Shown here: positions 37,253 through 45,554 of the stretch, piece after piece
Layout of the letters: each line of letters starts with the position of its first letter
Numbering within the stretch: position 1 is the first letter of the stretch
Origin: Pseudomonas paraglycinae
GTDB lineage: Bacteria; Pseudomonadota; Gammaproteobacteria; Pseudomonadales; Pseudomonadaceae
Direction: 5' to 3'
Length of the DNA stretch: 64,000 nt
Assembly: GCF_021601625.1 (NCBI RefSeq)
Contig: NZ_BQHR01000025.1
Coordinates: 1 to 64,000, forward strand
Notes under the pieces: model-generated
Database searches by the model: none
The model's input: only the letters and a program-made list of their open reading frames with translations
Told to the model about the DNA's origin: nothing
Translations under genes and position numbers: made by a program

Positions 37253-38740
37253 ATGCCGCTCAGATCTGCGTTTCACTCCCAACGTTCGCTGGTACTGACC
37301 CTCGTCGCCCTCCTCGGCGCAGGTTTCCTCGCCACCTCCCTGCTCAGCTACTACGCCTCGCGGGCATCGATCCGCGACAACATCGTCAACACCGAACTGC
37401 CGCTGACGTCCGACACGGTGTACTCGGAAATCCAGAAAGACCTCGTCAGACCGATCCTGATTTCCTCGATGATGTCCCGCGACACCTTCATGCGCGACTG
37501 GGTGGTGAACGGCGAGAAAGACAGCGACCAGATGACCCGTTACCTCGACGAGGTCATGACCCACTACGGCGCCTACACCGCGTTCTTCGTCTCCAACAGC
37601 ACCCACACCTACTACCACGCCAAGGGCGTGCTCAAGCAGGTGAAAATCGACGAACCGCGTGACGCCTGGTACTTCCGCGTGCGCGACATGAAGGATCAGT
37701 ACGAGATCAATGTCGACCCGGATCTGGCCAACAAAGACAACATGACCTTCTTCATCAACTACAAGGTCTACGACTACAACAATCGCTTCATCGGCGCCGC
37801 CGGCGTAGGGCTGACGGTGGACGCGGTAATCAAGCTGATCGACAAGTACCAGCAGCGCTATCAACGCAGCGTTTACTTCGTCGACACCTTCGGCCGACTG
37901 GTCTTGACCGGCGCCGAGGGTGGGCCGGAAGGGGCGCCAGTCGGGAAAAGCCTGAACGACCTCGAGAGCATGAAAAGCCTGGTCAGCCAGCTGCCCAAAC
38001 CCCACAGCGGCAGCTACGAATATTCCACCCACGGCCAAGGACATTTCCTCAACGTGCGGTTCATTCCGGAGCTGAACTGGTACCTGTTTGTCGACAAACG
38101 CGAAGACGGCGCACTGAGCGAAATCCGCCAGTCGCTGTACCTCAACCTGCTGATCTGCCTGCTGGTGACGTTGATCGTGCTGGCCCTGGTCAACCGCTTG
38201 ATCCGCCGCTATCAGGAAAAAATCCACGCCCAGGCCACCCTCGACAGCCTCACCGAACTGCCCAACCGCCGTGGCTTCGACCTGCTCGCCGTGCAAGCGC
38301 TGCACGAAGCTCACCGCGAGCCGAAACCGCTGACGGCGCTGCTGCTGGATCTGGATCACTTCAAGGTCTTGAACGACACCTACGGACACATGGCCGGCGA
38401 TCAGGTGCTGATCGGTTTTGCCCGGGATCTGCAAAGTTGCCTTCGGCATTCCGACATCGTCTGTCGTTGGGGCGGTGAGGAATTTATCGTTCTGCTGAAG
38501 GACACCGACGGCGAGACCGGTCAGAAGATTGCCGAGAAGATCCGCCAGCACGTCGAACAGCATGAATATGCCTACAACGGTCACACCCTGAATCTGACGG
38601 TCAGCATCGGCGCCACCACCCTGCAACCGGATGACACCTTGCACAGTCTGCTGTCCCGGGCCGATCATGCGATGTACCGGGCCAAACAGACCGGCCGCAA
38701 CCGCACCTGCGTGGAAATGCCTCACTCGACCTATGCCTGA
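37253..38740 (+). CDS. Membrane diguanylate cyclase with Cache sensor
   Basis: 495-residue cyclase making c-di-GMP. N-terminal helix (about 13-35) and second helix (about 295-320, LLICLLVTLIVLALVNRLI) bound a periplasmic double-Cache sensor (about 40-290). The GGDEF domain runs from about 340, has active site GGEEF (in CRWGGEEFIVL) and an intact inhibitory I-site RHSD five residues before it, so product inhibition is expected. The sensed ligand is unknown. Start 37253 is the most family-like; upstream ATGs exist. Confidence 0.85.
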   Translation: MPLRSAFHSQRSLVLTLVALLGAGFLATSLLSYYASRASIRDNIVNTELPLTSDTVYSEIQKDLVRPILISSMMSRDTFMRDWVVNGEKDSDQMTRYLDEVMTHYGAYTAFFVSNSTHTYYHAKGVLKQVKIDEPRDAWYFRVRDMKDQYEINVDPDLANKDNMTFFINYKVYDYNNRFIGAAGVGLTVDAVIKLIDKYQQRYQRSVYFVDTFGRLVLTGAEGGPEGAPVGKSLNDLESMKSLVSQLPKPHSGSYEYSTHGQGHFLNVRFIPELNWYLFVDKREDGALSEIRQSLYLNLLICLLVTLIVLALVNRLIRRYQEKIHAQATLDSLTELPNRRGFDLLAVQALHEAHREPKPLTALLLDLDHFKVLNDTYGHMAGDQVLIGFARDLQSCLRHSDIVCRWGGEEFIVLLKDTDGETGQKIAEKIRQHVEQHEYAYNGHTLNLTVSIGATTLQPDDTLHSLLSRADHAMYRAKQTGRNRTCVEMPHSTYA

Positions 38741-38745
38741 CATTC

Positions 38746-38964
38746 ATGAACAAACCTGACCTCTGCCCGGCCTGCGGCGCACGCAACGACTGCAGCCTGG
38801 CCGACCCGCGCACCGCCGACCGTGCCTGCTGGTGCTACGGCGTTTCCATCGACCCGGCAGTGCTCGAAGCCTTGCCGGCGGAACTGCGCGACCAATCCTG
38901 CCTGTGCCCGCGTTGCGCTCAGGTCGAGGCGCAACTGCAAGCGGCCAGGCCGTCGATCCCGTAA
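38746..38964 (+). CDS. Cysteine-rich CWC family small protein
   Basis: 72-residue protein with CPACGARNDC near the start, CWCYGVSID in the middle and CLCPRC toward the end: the Cys-rich CWC pattern (PF14375), likely a small zinc-binding fold. Function unknown. It lies 5 bases after the cyclase gene and 33 before rsuA, the latter adjacency being common in Pseudomonas. Confidence 0.8.
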   Translation: MNKPDLCPACGARNDCSLADPRTADRACWCYGVSIDPAVLEALPAELRDQSCLCPRCAQVEAQLQAARPSIP

Positions 38965-38997
38965 GATGCGCGGCCCGCTTCCTGCCGATTCCTGATC

Positions 38998-39690
38998 ATG
39001 CGCGTCGACCGTTTCCTCAGTAACCTGCCCCGCTACAACCGCAAGCAGGTTCGCCTGTTGCTGGCGGAAAAGCGCGTGCGCATTGACGGAAAAGTCGTCA
39101 GCGATCCCCACAGCGAAGTCCTGGAATTCAGCCGCGTCGAAGTCGACGACAAAGTGCTGCAAAGCGGCAAGTCGGCGCGCTATTTCATGCTGTACAAACC
39201 GCAAGGCTGCGTCAGCGCCACCCGCGATCCCGAGCATCCGACCGTGCTCGACCGGATCCACGAGCCGGACAAGGACGACCTGCACATCGCCGGGCGCCTG
39301 GACTTCAACACCACCGGATTGATGCTGATCACCAACGACGGCAACTGGTCGCGGCGCCTGACCCAGCCGCAGACCAAATTGCCGAAGGTCTATTACGTCG
39401 AGACCGAACAGGAGATCGGCCCGGAATATGCGATCAAGTTCGCTGAAGGGATCTACTTCGCCTTCGAAGACCTGACCACCCAACCGGCGCAGTTGCAAGT
39501 GCTCGGCCCACGAACGGCGCGGCTGAGCATCGTCGAAGGTCGTTACCATCAGGTGAAGCGCATGTTCGGTCACTTCAACAACAAAGTGTTGCGCCTGCAC
39601 CGCGAATCCATGGGCCCGCTGCCGCTGGATCACGCGCTAAAACCGGGCGAGTACCGCGCCTTGCGCACCGAAGAGATTCATTTGTTCTAA
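38998..39690 (+). CDS. rsuA: 16S rRNA pseudouridine(516) synthase
   Basis: 230-residue pseudouridine synthase of the RsuA family. An S4 RNA-binding domain (residues 1-60, MRVDRFLSNLPRYNRKQVR) is followed by the catalytic domain with Asp102 in AGRLDFNTTGLML, the same residue number as E. coli RsuA, and the late GRYHQVKRMFGHFNNKV motif. It modifies U516 in the small-subunit rRNA. Confidence 0.93.
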   Translation: MRVDRFLSNLPRYNRKQVRLLLAEKRVRIDGKVVSDPHSEVLEFSRVEVDDKVLQSGKSARYFMLYKPQGCVSATRDPEHPTVLDRIHEPDKDDLHIAGRLDFNTTGLMLITNDGNWSRRLTQPQTKLPKVYYVETEQEIGPEYAIKFAEGIYFAFEDLTTQPAQLQVLGPRTARLSIVEGRYHQVKRMFGHFNNKVLRLHRESMGPLPLDHALKPGEYRALRTEEIHLF

Positions 39691-39783
39691 GCAGCCGACC
39701 GCTCAGCAGAAGTTGTCGAACAATTTACCAACGGCACTTGCGCGATCCGGATCCCCCTGCTTGAATCAGGTCGTCGGCCAAAT

Positions 39784-39801
39784 TGTGACCGATAAGTCAC
39801 A
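39784..39801. promoter_or_regulatory. 18-base palindrome upstream of phaG
   Basis: TGTGAC-CGATAA-GTCACA is a perfect inverted repeat with six-base arms, 206 bases before the phaG start in a 316-base gap with no gene. It resembles a CRP/Vfr half-site pair, but the TGTGA to TCACA spacing is eight rather than six bases, so the binding protein is uncertain. Confidence 0.4.
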
Positions 39802-40006
39802 CATAACATCCAAGAAACTTTTTGTCGGTAGACAGCCCATCAGGGCTGCGCCTCAGCCGGCAGACTGCCCGCCAATAACAACACCCGTCGACCTGCCGTA
39901 CCGGATCGACATGGGCCACAAAATTCCAGGCATATGCCTACCTGTCACAAAGCTCGTGCAATCTCATTTGCGCGCATACCCGCTTGCTTGCCAGGAGTCT
40001 TATGAC

Positions 40007-40891
40007 ATGAGGCCAGAAATCGCTGTGCTGGATATACAGGGTCAGTATCGGGTTTACACGGAGTTCTATCGCGCAGACGCCGCAGAAAAGACCATCATCC
40101 TGGTCAACGGCTCGATGGCCACGACTGCGTCGTTTGCACAAACCGTGAAAAATCTGCACCCGCAATTCAACGTGGTCTGCTACGACCAGCCCTACGCGGG
40201 CAAGTCGAAAGTCCACAACCGCCACGAGAAACATCTGACGAAAGAAGTCGAAGGTCTGATCCTGCTGGAGCTGATCGATCACTTCGCGGCCGAACACGTG
40301 CTGTCGTTCTCCTGGGGTGGCGCTGCGACCATGGTCGCCCTCGCGCATCAGCCTCGGCGCATCGAAAAAGCCGTGATCAGCTCGTTCTCGCCAGTAATCA
40401 ACGCGCACATGCTCGATTACCTCGAACGCGGCGTCGAATGCCTCGGCAAACGCGACGGCGATCGGGTCGGCCACCTCGTCAACGACACCATCGGCAAACA
40501 CCTGCCGTCGCTGTTCAAGCGCTTCAACTATCGCCACGTCAGCAGCCTGGCCGAGCACGAATACGGGCAGATGCATTTCCACATCAACGACGTGCTGCAC
40601 AGCGACCGTCAGTGCTATCTGAACGCGGCGAAGAAAATCAACGTGCCGGTGCTGTTCATGAACGGCGAATGGGACGAGTACACCGCCGCTGAGGATGCGC
40701 GCCTGTTCGGCAGCCACGTGGCGCAGAGCACCTTCACCACCCTGCAGGCCACCGGGCACTTCCTCGACATGGAACACAAATCGGCCTGCCGGGACAGCCA
40801 GAACGCCCTGCTCGGTTTCCTGAAACCGGCGCAACAGGCCAGCCGAACGCGTTACCAGTTTGTCCAGGATCACCATGCATTGGCCATTTGA
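40007..40891 (+). CDS. phaG: (R)-3-hydroxyacyl-ACP:CoA transacylase PhaG
   Basis: 294-residue alpha/beta-hydrolase-like protein of the PhaG/RhlA family. The N-terminus MRPEIAVLDIQGQYRVYTEF matches P. putida PhaG as I recall it. Nucleophile Ser lies in LSFSWGGAATM, the acid in NGEWDEYTAAED and the His in TGHFLDME. PhaG links fatty-acid synthesis to medium-chain polyhydroxyalkanoate precursors. RhlA (rhamnolipid precursor) is the close alternative, but the N-terminus and AI ending favour PhaG. Start 40007 follows CCAGGAGTC. Confidence 0.9.
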   Translation: MRPEIAVLDIQGQYRVYTEFYRADAAEKTIILVNGSMATTASFAQTVKNLHPQFNVVCYDQPYAGKSKVHNRHEKHLTKEVEGLILLELIDHFAAEHVLSFSWGGAATMVALAHQPRRIEKAVISSFSPVINAHMLDYLERGVECLGKRDGDRVGHLVNDTIGKHLPSLFKRFNYRHVSSLAEHEYGQMHFHINDVLHSDRQCYLNAAKKINVPVLFMNGEWDEYTAAEDARLFGSHVAQSTFTTLQATGHFLDMEHKSACRDSQNALLGFLKPAQQASRTRYQFVQDHHALAI

Positions 40892-40900
40892 AACAGTGTC

Positions 40901-40967
40901 GTCGCGAGCAAGCCTGCGGGGCTGAGATTAAGCCGTCCTCCAGCCCGCAGCGCTTGCCCGCGATTGA
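40901..40967. repeat. Degenerate REPIN-like inverted repeat after phaG
   Basis: GTCGCGAGCAAGCCTGCGGG (from 40901) and CCCGCAGCGCTTGCCCGCGA (from 40944) form an imperfect inverted pair with a short spacer, resembling another Pseudomonas REP class. It begins ten bases past the phaG stop. Confidence 0.65.
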
Positions 40968-41061
40968 CCGATTTCGGCTCTGTTTCAAGACTTTCCGTAG
41001 TTCGCGTGCAAAGAAAACTTCAAATCCGTGGCCGAGTCTGGTACAAAGTCAGCCGCTCTGA

Positions 41062-41135
41062 GCGGGTGTCGTATAATGGCATTACTCCAGCTTCCCAAGC
41101 TGATAACGAGGGTTCGATTCCCTTCACCCGCTCCA
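41062..41135 (+). tRNA. tRNA-Gly(CCC)
   Basis: 74-nt cloverleaf starting GCGGGTG and ending CACCCGC, discriminator T and encoded CCA. The anticodon loop TTCCCAA reads CCC, decoding GGG glycine codons. T-arm AGGGTTCGATTCCCT is canonical. A TTGG-like promoter is not obvious, and a terminator follows at 41184. Confidence 0.95.
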
Positions 41136-41183
41136 ATCGAATTTATGTCCTGCGTCGTGGTTTGACGGGGGATGAGCAAACAG

Positions 41184-41213
41184 AAAAAACCGGCCTTGAT
41201 GGCCGGTTTTTTT
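41184..41213. terminator. Terminator after tRNA-Gly
   Basis: Stem CCGGCC/GGCCGG with loop TTGAT, six A before and seven T after, 48 bases past the tRNA. The remaining 210 bases to the thioesterase gene hold no visible gene. Confidence 0.9.
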
Positions 41214-41423
41214 GTGTCCGGGATTTGAGTTTTCATTAGTAAATCCAAAGATCGCTACCGTCGAAACAACCCTGCCCCTAATGCTCTATCGTGATCAGCT
41301 TATCGCTGCAAATTCCCCATACGCATGATCCTTCTCCGACGGCGAAATCAGGATTAAACCCTCTAAGCTACGCTCCGTATCCAGGCTAAATAAGCTGGTA
41401 ACCAACCGGAAGAGGGATCGACC

Positions 41424-41834
41424 ATGAACGACACCGCTATCCCCGAGGGCTTCACTCCGCTGACCCGCAGCAGTCCGCTGCTCGACTTGCTTGGCCCGAT
41501 CTATACCAGAGGCAGTGGCTTGCAACTTGAAATCGGTCTGCGGACAGACTCACGACATGCCAACGGACGGGGCACGTTGCATGGCGGTGTATTGGCGACT
41601 TTGGCGGATGTCGGCATGGGTTACGCCATGGCATTCTCCAGCGACCCTCCCCTGCCATTGATCACGGCGAGTATGACCCTGGACTATCTCAGCGCGGTGC
41701 AGATCAATGAGTGGCTTGAGGTACGCGTTGAGCACTCCAAAAAAGGACGGCAGCTGGCGTTTGCCACTGTTGGGTTGCATGTCGGTGATCGAATGGTTGC
41801 CCGTGCCAGTGCGGTGTTCGCGGTGCCGCAGTAG
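41424..41834 (+). CDS. PaaI family hotdog-fold thioesterase
   Basis: 136-residue hotdog thioesterase. The signature HANGRGTLHGGVLATLADVG (about residues 43-62) includes the family's HGG loop and helix; later SMTLDYLSAVQ and GRQLAFATVGL complete the fold. These enzymes hydrolyse acyl-CoA; the substrate cannot be told. Isolated gene with its own terminator. Confidence 0.85.
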   Translation: MNDTAIPEGFTPLTRSSPLLDLLGPIYTRGSGLQLEIGLRTDSRHANGRGTLHGGVLATLADVGMGYAMAFSSDPPLPLITASMTLDYLSAVQINEWLEVRVEHSKKGRQLAFATVGLHVGDRMVARASAVFAVPQ

Positions 41835-41850
41835 TATCCCCCCTGCATCC

Positions 41851-41875
41851 AACCGGTCTTGATGACCGGTTTTTT
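41851..41875 (+). terminator. Terminator of the thioesterase gene
   Basis: Stem AACCGGTC/GACCGGTT with loop TTGAT and a T run, 17 bases past the stop codon. Confidence 0.85.
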
Positions 41876-42000
41876 GTGCCCGTTTCATTTCGCAGCAACG
41901 GCCCGCAATACACTCCCCATTCCGCTGAAGTATTCCCGCCTAGACTCCTTCGCGAACACCAGCCCCACCAAAGGACGATGACCGCTCGGTGGTTATAGTG

Positions 42001-42034
42001 TTGATCGATAAAAAATCGTGGGTATAGTACCCAC
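42001..42034 (+). promoter_or_regulatory. hicAB promoter with overlapping palindromic operator
   Basis: TTGATC (42001-42006) and TATAGT (42023-42028) are spaced 16 bases. The perfect inverted repeat GTGGGTA-TAG-TACCCAC (42018-42034) covers the -10, so a dimeric repressor bound there would block polymerase. HicB-family antitoxins with C-terminal DNA-binding domains act this way. Confidence 0.7.
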
Positions 42035-42057
42035 CAAGCACACCACAGGGAGGTGTT

Positions 42058-42237
42058 GTGAATAGCCGTTTTCTAATTGGCCAGCTCGTCGCAGACGGTT
42101 GGTATCTGGTGCGGGTCAGGGGCAGTCATCATCACTTCAAGCATCCGACCAAACCTGGTCTGGTCACAGTGCCTCACCCGAAGAAGGATCTGCTCAAGAA
42201 AACGGCCATCAGTATTTTGCAGCAGGCGCTGCTCTGA
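42058..42237 (+). CDS. hicA: HicA-type mRNA interferase toxin
   Basis: 59-residue toxin starting with GTG after GGGAGGTG. It has the HicA fold pattern: N-terminal helix (SRFLIGQLVADGWYLVRV), the conserved GSHHHFKHP with catalytic His24, then VTVPHPKKDLLKKTAISILQ. HicA cleaves mRNA independent of ribosomes. It precedes hicB by 34 bases in the usual toxin-first order. Confidence 0.92.
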   Translation: MNSRFLIGQLVADGWYLVRVRGSHHHFKHPTKPGLVTVPHPKKDLLKKTAISILQQALL

Positions 42238-42271
42238 CTCATCAGGTCAATTGCGCCGTGGAGGACGACAC

Positions 42272-42679
42272 ATGCTTTACCCGATCGCGATTTCAGTGGG
42301 TGATGAAGGACATGCCTGGGGAGTGGAGGTGCCGGATATTCCGGGCTGCTTCTCCGCTGGAGATGATCTGGATGACGCGATGGCGATGGCCCGCGAAGCC
42401 ATCGAAGGCCATTTCGAGATTCTGGCCGAAGACGGCTCGCCCATCCCGCCGGCCAACAAGGTCACACTGCATGCAGCCAACCCCAAATACGCTGGCTGCA
42501 CGTGGGCGGTGGTTGATATCGATGTGACCAAATACCTGGGCAAAGCTCAGAAACTCAACATCACATTGCCCGGCTATTTGCTCAACCGTATCGATGAATA
42601 CGTGTTGCACCATCCGGAAGAGAAAAGCCGCTCCGGATTCCTGGCCTCGGCGGCGCTCAAGGTTTTGCAGCAACGTTGA
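42272..42679 (+). CDS. hicB: HicB-type antitoxin
   Basis: 135-residue antitoxin: HicB-like partial RNase H fold (about 1-75, MLYPIAISVGDEGHAWGVEV and VPDIPGCFSAGDDLDDAM) and a C-terminal ribbon-helix-helix-type DNA-binding segment (about 90-135, KLNITLPGYLLNRIDEYV). It neutralises HicA and should repress its own promoter at the palindrome upstream of hicA. Start is chosen at 42272 after GGAGGACGAC; an in-frame extension through hicA sequence is rejected. Confidence 0.92.
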   Translation: MLYPIAISVGDEGHAWGVEVPDIPGCFSAGDDLDDAMAMAREAIEGHFEILAEDGSPIPPANKVTLHAANPKYAGCTWAVVDIDVTKYLGKAQKLNITLPGYLLNRIDEYVLHHPEEKSRSGFLASAALKVLQQR

Positions 42680-42686
42680 AGCGAAT

Positions 42687-42714
42687 AAAAACCGGTCTTG
42701 AAGACCGGTTTTTT
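42687..42714 (+). terminator. hicAB terminator
   Basis: Stem ACCGGTCT/AGACCGGT with three-base loop, flanked by A and T runs, 8 bases past hicB. Confidence 0.88.
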
Positions 42715-42900
42715 CTTGCCCGCTGAAACGTCGCATCGGCGTAGTTACTTGTTCGATTCAGCGACGCCGGGATTTAAGACAGCTTCACAATTGCTTGTTT
42801 CTACATAAATCTACCGACGTATAACGGGTGTCCCTATATACCGTTAGGTTTCACTATATTTTGCTCTTATCCGGCTCAGCCTTTTCACCAAAACAAAGCA

Positions 42901-43269
42901 TCAGCCTTTCACCTCAACATGATCCAGCGCCTGATTCACCGCCAATTCCCCCAGCATCACCAACTGCGCAATGCCTATCGCGGTTCTGCGGTGGGTGGGG
43001 TCGAGGGTGGCGGCGAAGTTGTTGAGCATCTCGGATGCCGAGCCCAGGGACTCGCTGGCGTTGGCCAGCAGGGATTCGGTGTCGTAGGCCGGGTTGGCGA
43101 AGTACATCGGTTCGGGTTGTTTGGTCGTGCCCATGACATGGGCGCCGGGGCAGAGGTAATGATCGAGGGCGCGGTTGGCGGCGTCGTGGAGTTTTCTGCA
43201 GTCGATTGAGCTGTAGGGGGACGTTGGGTCGGTTTCGACTTCTGGGGGATTCGGGGTTGGCTTCTTCAT
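42901..43269 (-). CDS. DUF6124-like small protein
   Basis: 122-residue protein resembling Pseudomonas-restricted proteins annotated DUF6124 (formerly DUF3077): proline-rich start MKKPTPNPPEVETDP, then KLHDAANRALDHYLCP and a helical C-terminus (LANASESLGSASEMLNNFAA). No signal peptide or catalytic motif. Such genes are often present in several copies per genome. Role unknown. It lies near the Ash/C4-like inverted-repeat element. Confidence 0.65.
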   Translation of the reverse strand: MKKPTPNPPEVETDPTSPYSSIDCRKLHDAANRALDHYLCPGAHVMGTTKQPEPMYFANPAYDTESLLANASESLGSASEMLNNFAATLDPTHRRTAIGIAQLVMLGELAVNQALDHVEVKG

Positions 43270-43303
43270 AATGGCTTCTTTCTAGTCGATAGGTGGAGCT
43301 GAC

Positions 43304-43522
43304 CTACTCGGTTCCAATCGAAGAGGTGGCAGCTGTACGCGAGTTGGAACCCGGGCGAAAAAAGCCAAAAACCCGACAGACTCGAAGTCTCTCGCGCACA
43401 GCCGCCATAACAAGAGTGCACACCATGAAGGCGGGCAAGCATACGTCATGAAAGCTGCTTTTGCTTTTTTGGGAAGTCGCCGGGGTTCCAATCCCGATCG
43501 CCGATTCATCAGCGACCCTCAC
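43304..43522 (-). CDS. Possible Ash/Icd-like small ORF
   Basis: 72-residue GTG-start frame. Its pattern SAIGIGTP at the start, VMAAVRER in the middle and GSNSRTAATSSIG at the end parallels phage Ash/Icd-like peptides (GIG.P ... MAA ... GS....AT..IG). It coincides with an inverted repeat, and much of the frame may simply be a shadow of a structured RNA. Whether it is translated is unclear. Confidence 0.3.
   Translation of the reverse strand: MRVADESAIGIGTPATSQKSKSSFHDVCLPAFMVCTLVMAAVRERLRVCRVFGFFRPGSNSRTAATSSIGTE
43344..43491 (-). ncRNA. C4-like antisense RNA/inverted-repeat element
   Basis: TTGGAACCCGGGCGA (43344-43358) and TCGCCGGGGTTCCAA (43477-43491) are complementary at 14 of 15 positions and enclose 118 bases. 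An Ash-like frame spanning this region on the minus strand suggests a phage-type C4 RNA locus. I could not fold it. The 530-base gap from 43270 to 43799 holds nothing else I can name. Confidence 0.35.
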
Positions 43523-43799
43523 AGGCTAGAGTCCGCACTTCCGACGGACAACCTGAAAACCTTGTGGGAAGGATCAGTAAACGGAACCCACTCTTTAAAC
43601 ATCCCGAATCGAAAAACCGCGTTTACAGATCCCCAACACTCCCCCGGTTCTCACACTCGCCACGACCCGCTAGCATTTCCCCATCGCCCACCACCCTCCC
43701 ACTGCGCGGCCATCGACGAATACGCGCCTTCACGTTTCGAGGGATTCAAATCCGTGGCCTCCGAGCCACCCAAATCAAATTCAAAAGAGCAGCAAACCC

Positions 43800-44528
43800 A
43801 TGACCCAGAACATCTACGACGACCCCGAGTTTTTCCAGGGCTACAGCCAGATGAACCGCTCCATCGGTGGCCTCGATGCCGCGCCGGAATGGCCCGCGTT
43901 GAAAGCCCTGCTGCCATCCCTGCACGGTTTGCAGGTAGTGGATCTGGGCTGCGGCTACGGCTGGTTCTGCCGCTGGGCCAGCGAACAGGGCGCGGCCGAC
44001 GTACTGGGGCTGGATGTCTCGGAGAAAATGCTCGAACGGGCGAAGGAAACCACCTCGGCCGCGAACATCAGCTACGAACGTGCCGACCTGGAACACCTCG
44101 ATTTGCCTGCGTGCACTTACGATCTGGCCTACAGCTCACTGGCCCTGCACTACATCAAGGATCTCTCTGGGCTGTTTGCCAAACTGCATACGGCGCTTAA
44201 ACCCGGTGCGCATTTTGTGTTTTCCATCGAGCACCCGATCTTCATGGCGCCGCGCAATCCGGGCTGGCTGATCGACAGCGAGGGCCACAAGCGCTGGCCG
44301 CTGGACAGTTATCAAATGGAGGGCGAGCGGGTGACCAACTGGCTGGCCGATGGCGTGATCAAGCAGCATCGTACGGTCGGCACGCTGCTCAACGCGTTGA
44401 TCGACGCCGGGTTCACGATTCAACACGTCAATGAATGGGGCCCGAGCGATGCCGAAGTGGCCGCGCAACCGGCGCTCGCTGAAGAGCGTGAGCGGCCGAT
44501 GATGATGCTGGTCGCCGTACAGCGCTGA
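43800..44528 (+). CDS. Class I SAM-dependent methyltransferase
   Basis: 242-residue methyltransferase of the UbiE/Methyltransf_11 kind. Motif I VVDLGCGYGWFCRWASEQG (near residue 46) binds S-adenosylmethionine, with acidic VLGLDVSEKML next and post-I LAYSSLALHYIKDL. Substrate not identifiable; the close relatives are annotated only as methyltransferases. Single gene followed by a terminator and convergent with tam. Confidence 0.85.
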   Translation: MTQNIYDDPEFFQGYSQMNRSIGGLDAAPEWPALKALLPSLHGLQVVDLGCGYGWFCRWASEQGAADVLGLDVSEKMLERAKETTSAANISYERADLEHLDLPACTYDLAYSSLALHYIKDLSGLFAKLHTALKPGAHFVFSIEHPIFMAPRNPGWLIDSEGHKRWPLDSYQMEGERVTNWLADGVIKQHRTVGTLLNALIDAGFTIQHVNEWGPSDAEVAAQPALAEERERPMMMLVAVQR

Positions 44529-44532
44529 CCGC

Positions 44533-44563
44533 AAAAAAAGGGCCGATCAAATCGGCCCTTTTT
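44533..44563. terminator. Bidirectional terminator between methyltransferase and tam
   Basis: Stem GGGCCGAT/ATCGGCCC with loop CAA, seven A before and five T after, ending 4 bases before the tam 3' end. Confidence 0.9.
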
Positions 44564-44567
44564 CATT

Positions 44568-45338
44568 TCAACGTGTGGCGACAATGAACAACCGCGGAAA
44601 CGGCAACAACACCGAACCATCCGCCAGCGCCGGATAAGCCTTTGCAACCTCCGCCAGATAGTGCGCCAGATACTCAGCCCGCTCCGCTTCAGTCAGCGGA
44701 CTGAGGAACGGAATCAGACCGCTGCCCTTGAACCACTCGACAACGCCTGAAGCCCCGCCCGCCAACTGATGGTGATAGGTGGTGCGCCACACATCGACCC
44801 GCGCGCAATGCGGACGCAGCATCGAAAAATAAGCACTGGCATCCGCCATCTCGGTCCGCTGCCCCGCCGCGCCCGCCAGTTTGTCGGCCCAAGGCCCGTT
44901 GGCCGCGACTTCGCGCATCAACCGATGGGACGGCTCGTTGAGGTTGTCCGGCATCTGAATCGCCAGACTGCCGCCCTGCGCCAGCTTGCCCGCCAGCGCC
45001 GGCAGCAACGTCGCGTGATCCGGCACCCACTGCAAAACCGCGTTGGCGAAGATCACATCGAACGGCCCTTCATCGGCCCATTTATCGATGTCCGCCACCG
45101 CGAACTGCAACTGCGGCAGACGCTTGCGCGCGGCGTCGATCATGTCCGGCGAACTGTCGAGCCCCTGCACTTTCGCCCCCGGAAAACGCTCCACCAACAA
45201 CTCGGTCGAATTGCCGGGGCCACATCCGATATCGACCACAGAACGTGCCTCGGGCGTGGGAATCGCCGCCAGCAAGTCGCGGGCCGGGCGGGTGCGTTCA
45301 TCTTCGAAAGTGACGTATTGCTTGGCGGACCAGGTCAT
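44568..45338 (-). CDS. tam: Trans-aconitate 2-methyltransferase
   Basis: 256-residue SAM methyltransferase. It starts MTWSAKQYVTFEDERTRPA, as Tam does, with motif I VVDIGCGPGNSTELL, acidic GLDSSPDMIDAARK and the Tam segment FANAVLQWVPDH. The C-terminal EWFKGSGLIPFLSPL is also typical. Tam methylates trans-aconitate, relieving inhibition of aconitase. No operon partner. Confidence 0.9.
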   Translation of the reverse strand: MTWSAKQYVTFEDERTRPARDLLAAIPTPEARSVVDIGCGPGNSTELLVERFPGAKVQGLDSSPDMIDAARKRLPQLQFAVADIDKWADEGPFDVIFANAVLQWVPDHATLLPALAGKLAQGGSLAIQMPDNLNEPSHRLMREVAANGPWADKLAGAAGQRTEMADASAYFSMLRPHCARVDVWRTTYHHQLAGGASGVVEWFKGSGLIPFLSPLTEAERAEYLAHYLAEVAKAYPALADGSVLLPFPRLFIVATR

Positions 45339-45554
45339 TGCGTTCTCCTGTCGTGGACGTTCTGGCGAAACGTGGAAAAGCGGCTGCCGTCACGATACAG
45401 CGATCGTGTTTATCTGCCCTCCCCTACGTAGGTCCGATATCGCCGGGAACGCTGTTTTCGGCCGTGCCCACAGGGACTCAGAAAACTGTAAGTAGAATTT
45501 TCCGCCCACCCCCGATGTCTGAATTTCAAGCTCCCCCCAACAAGGAACACGGCC

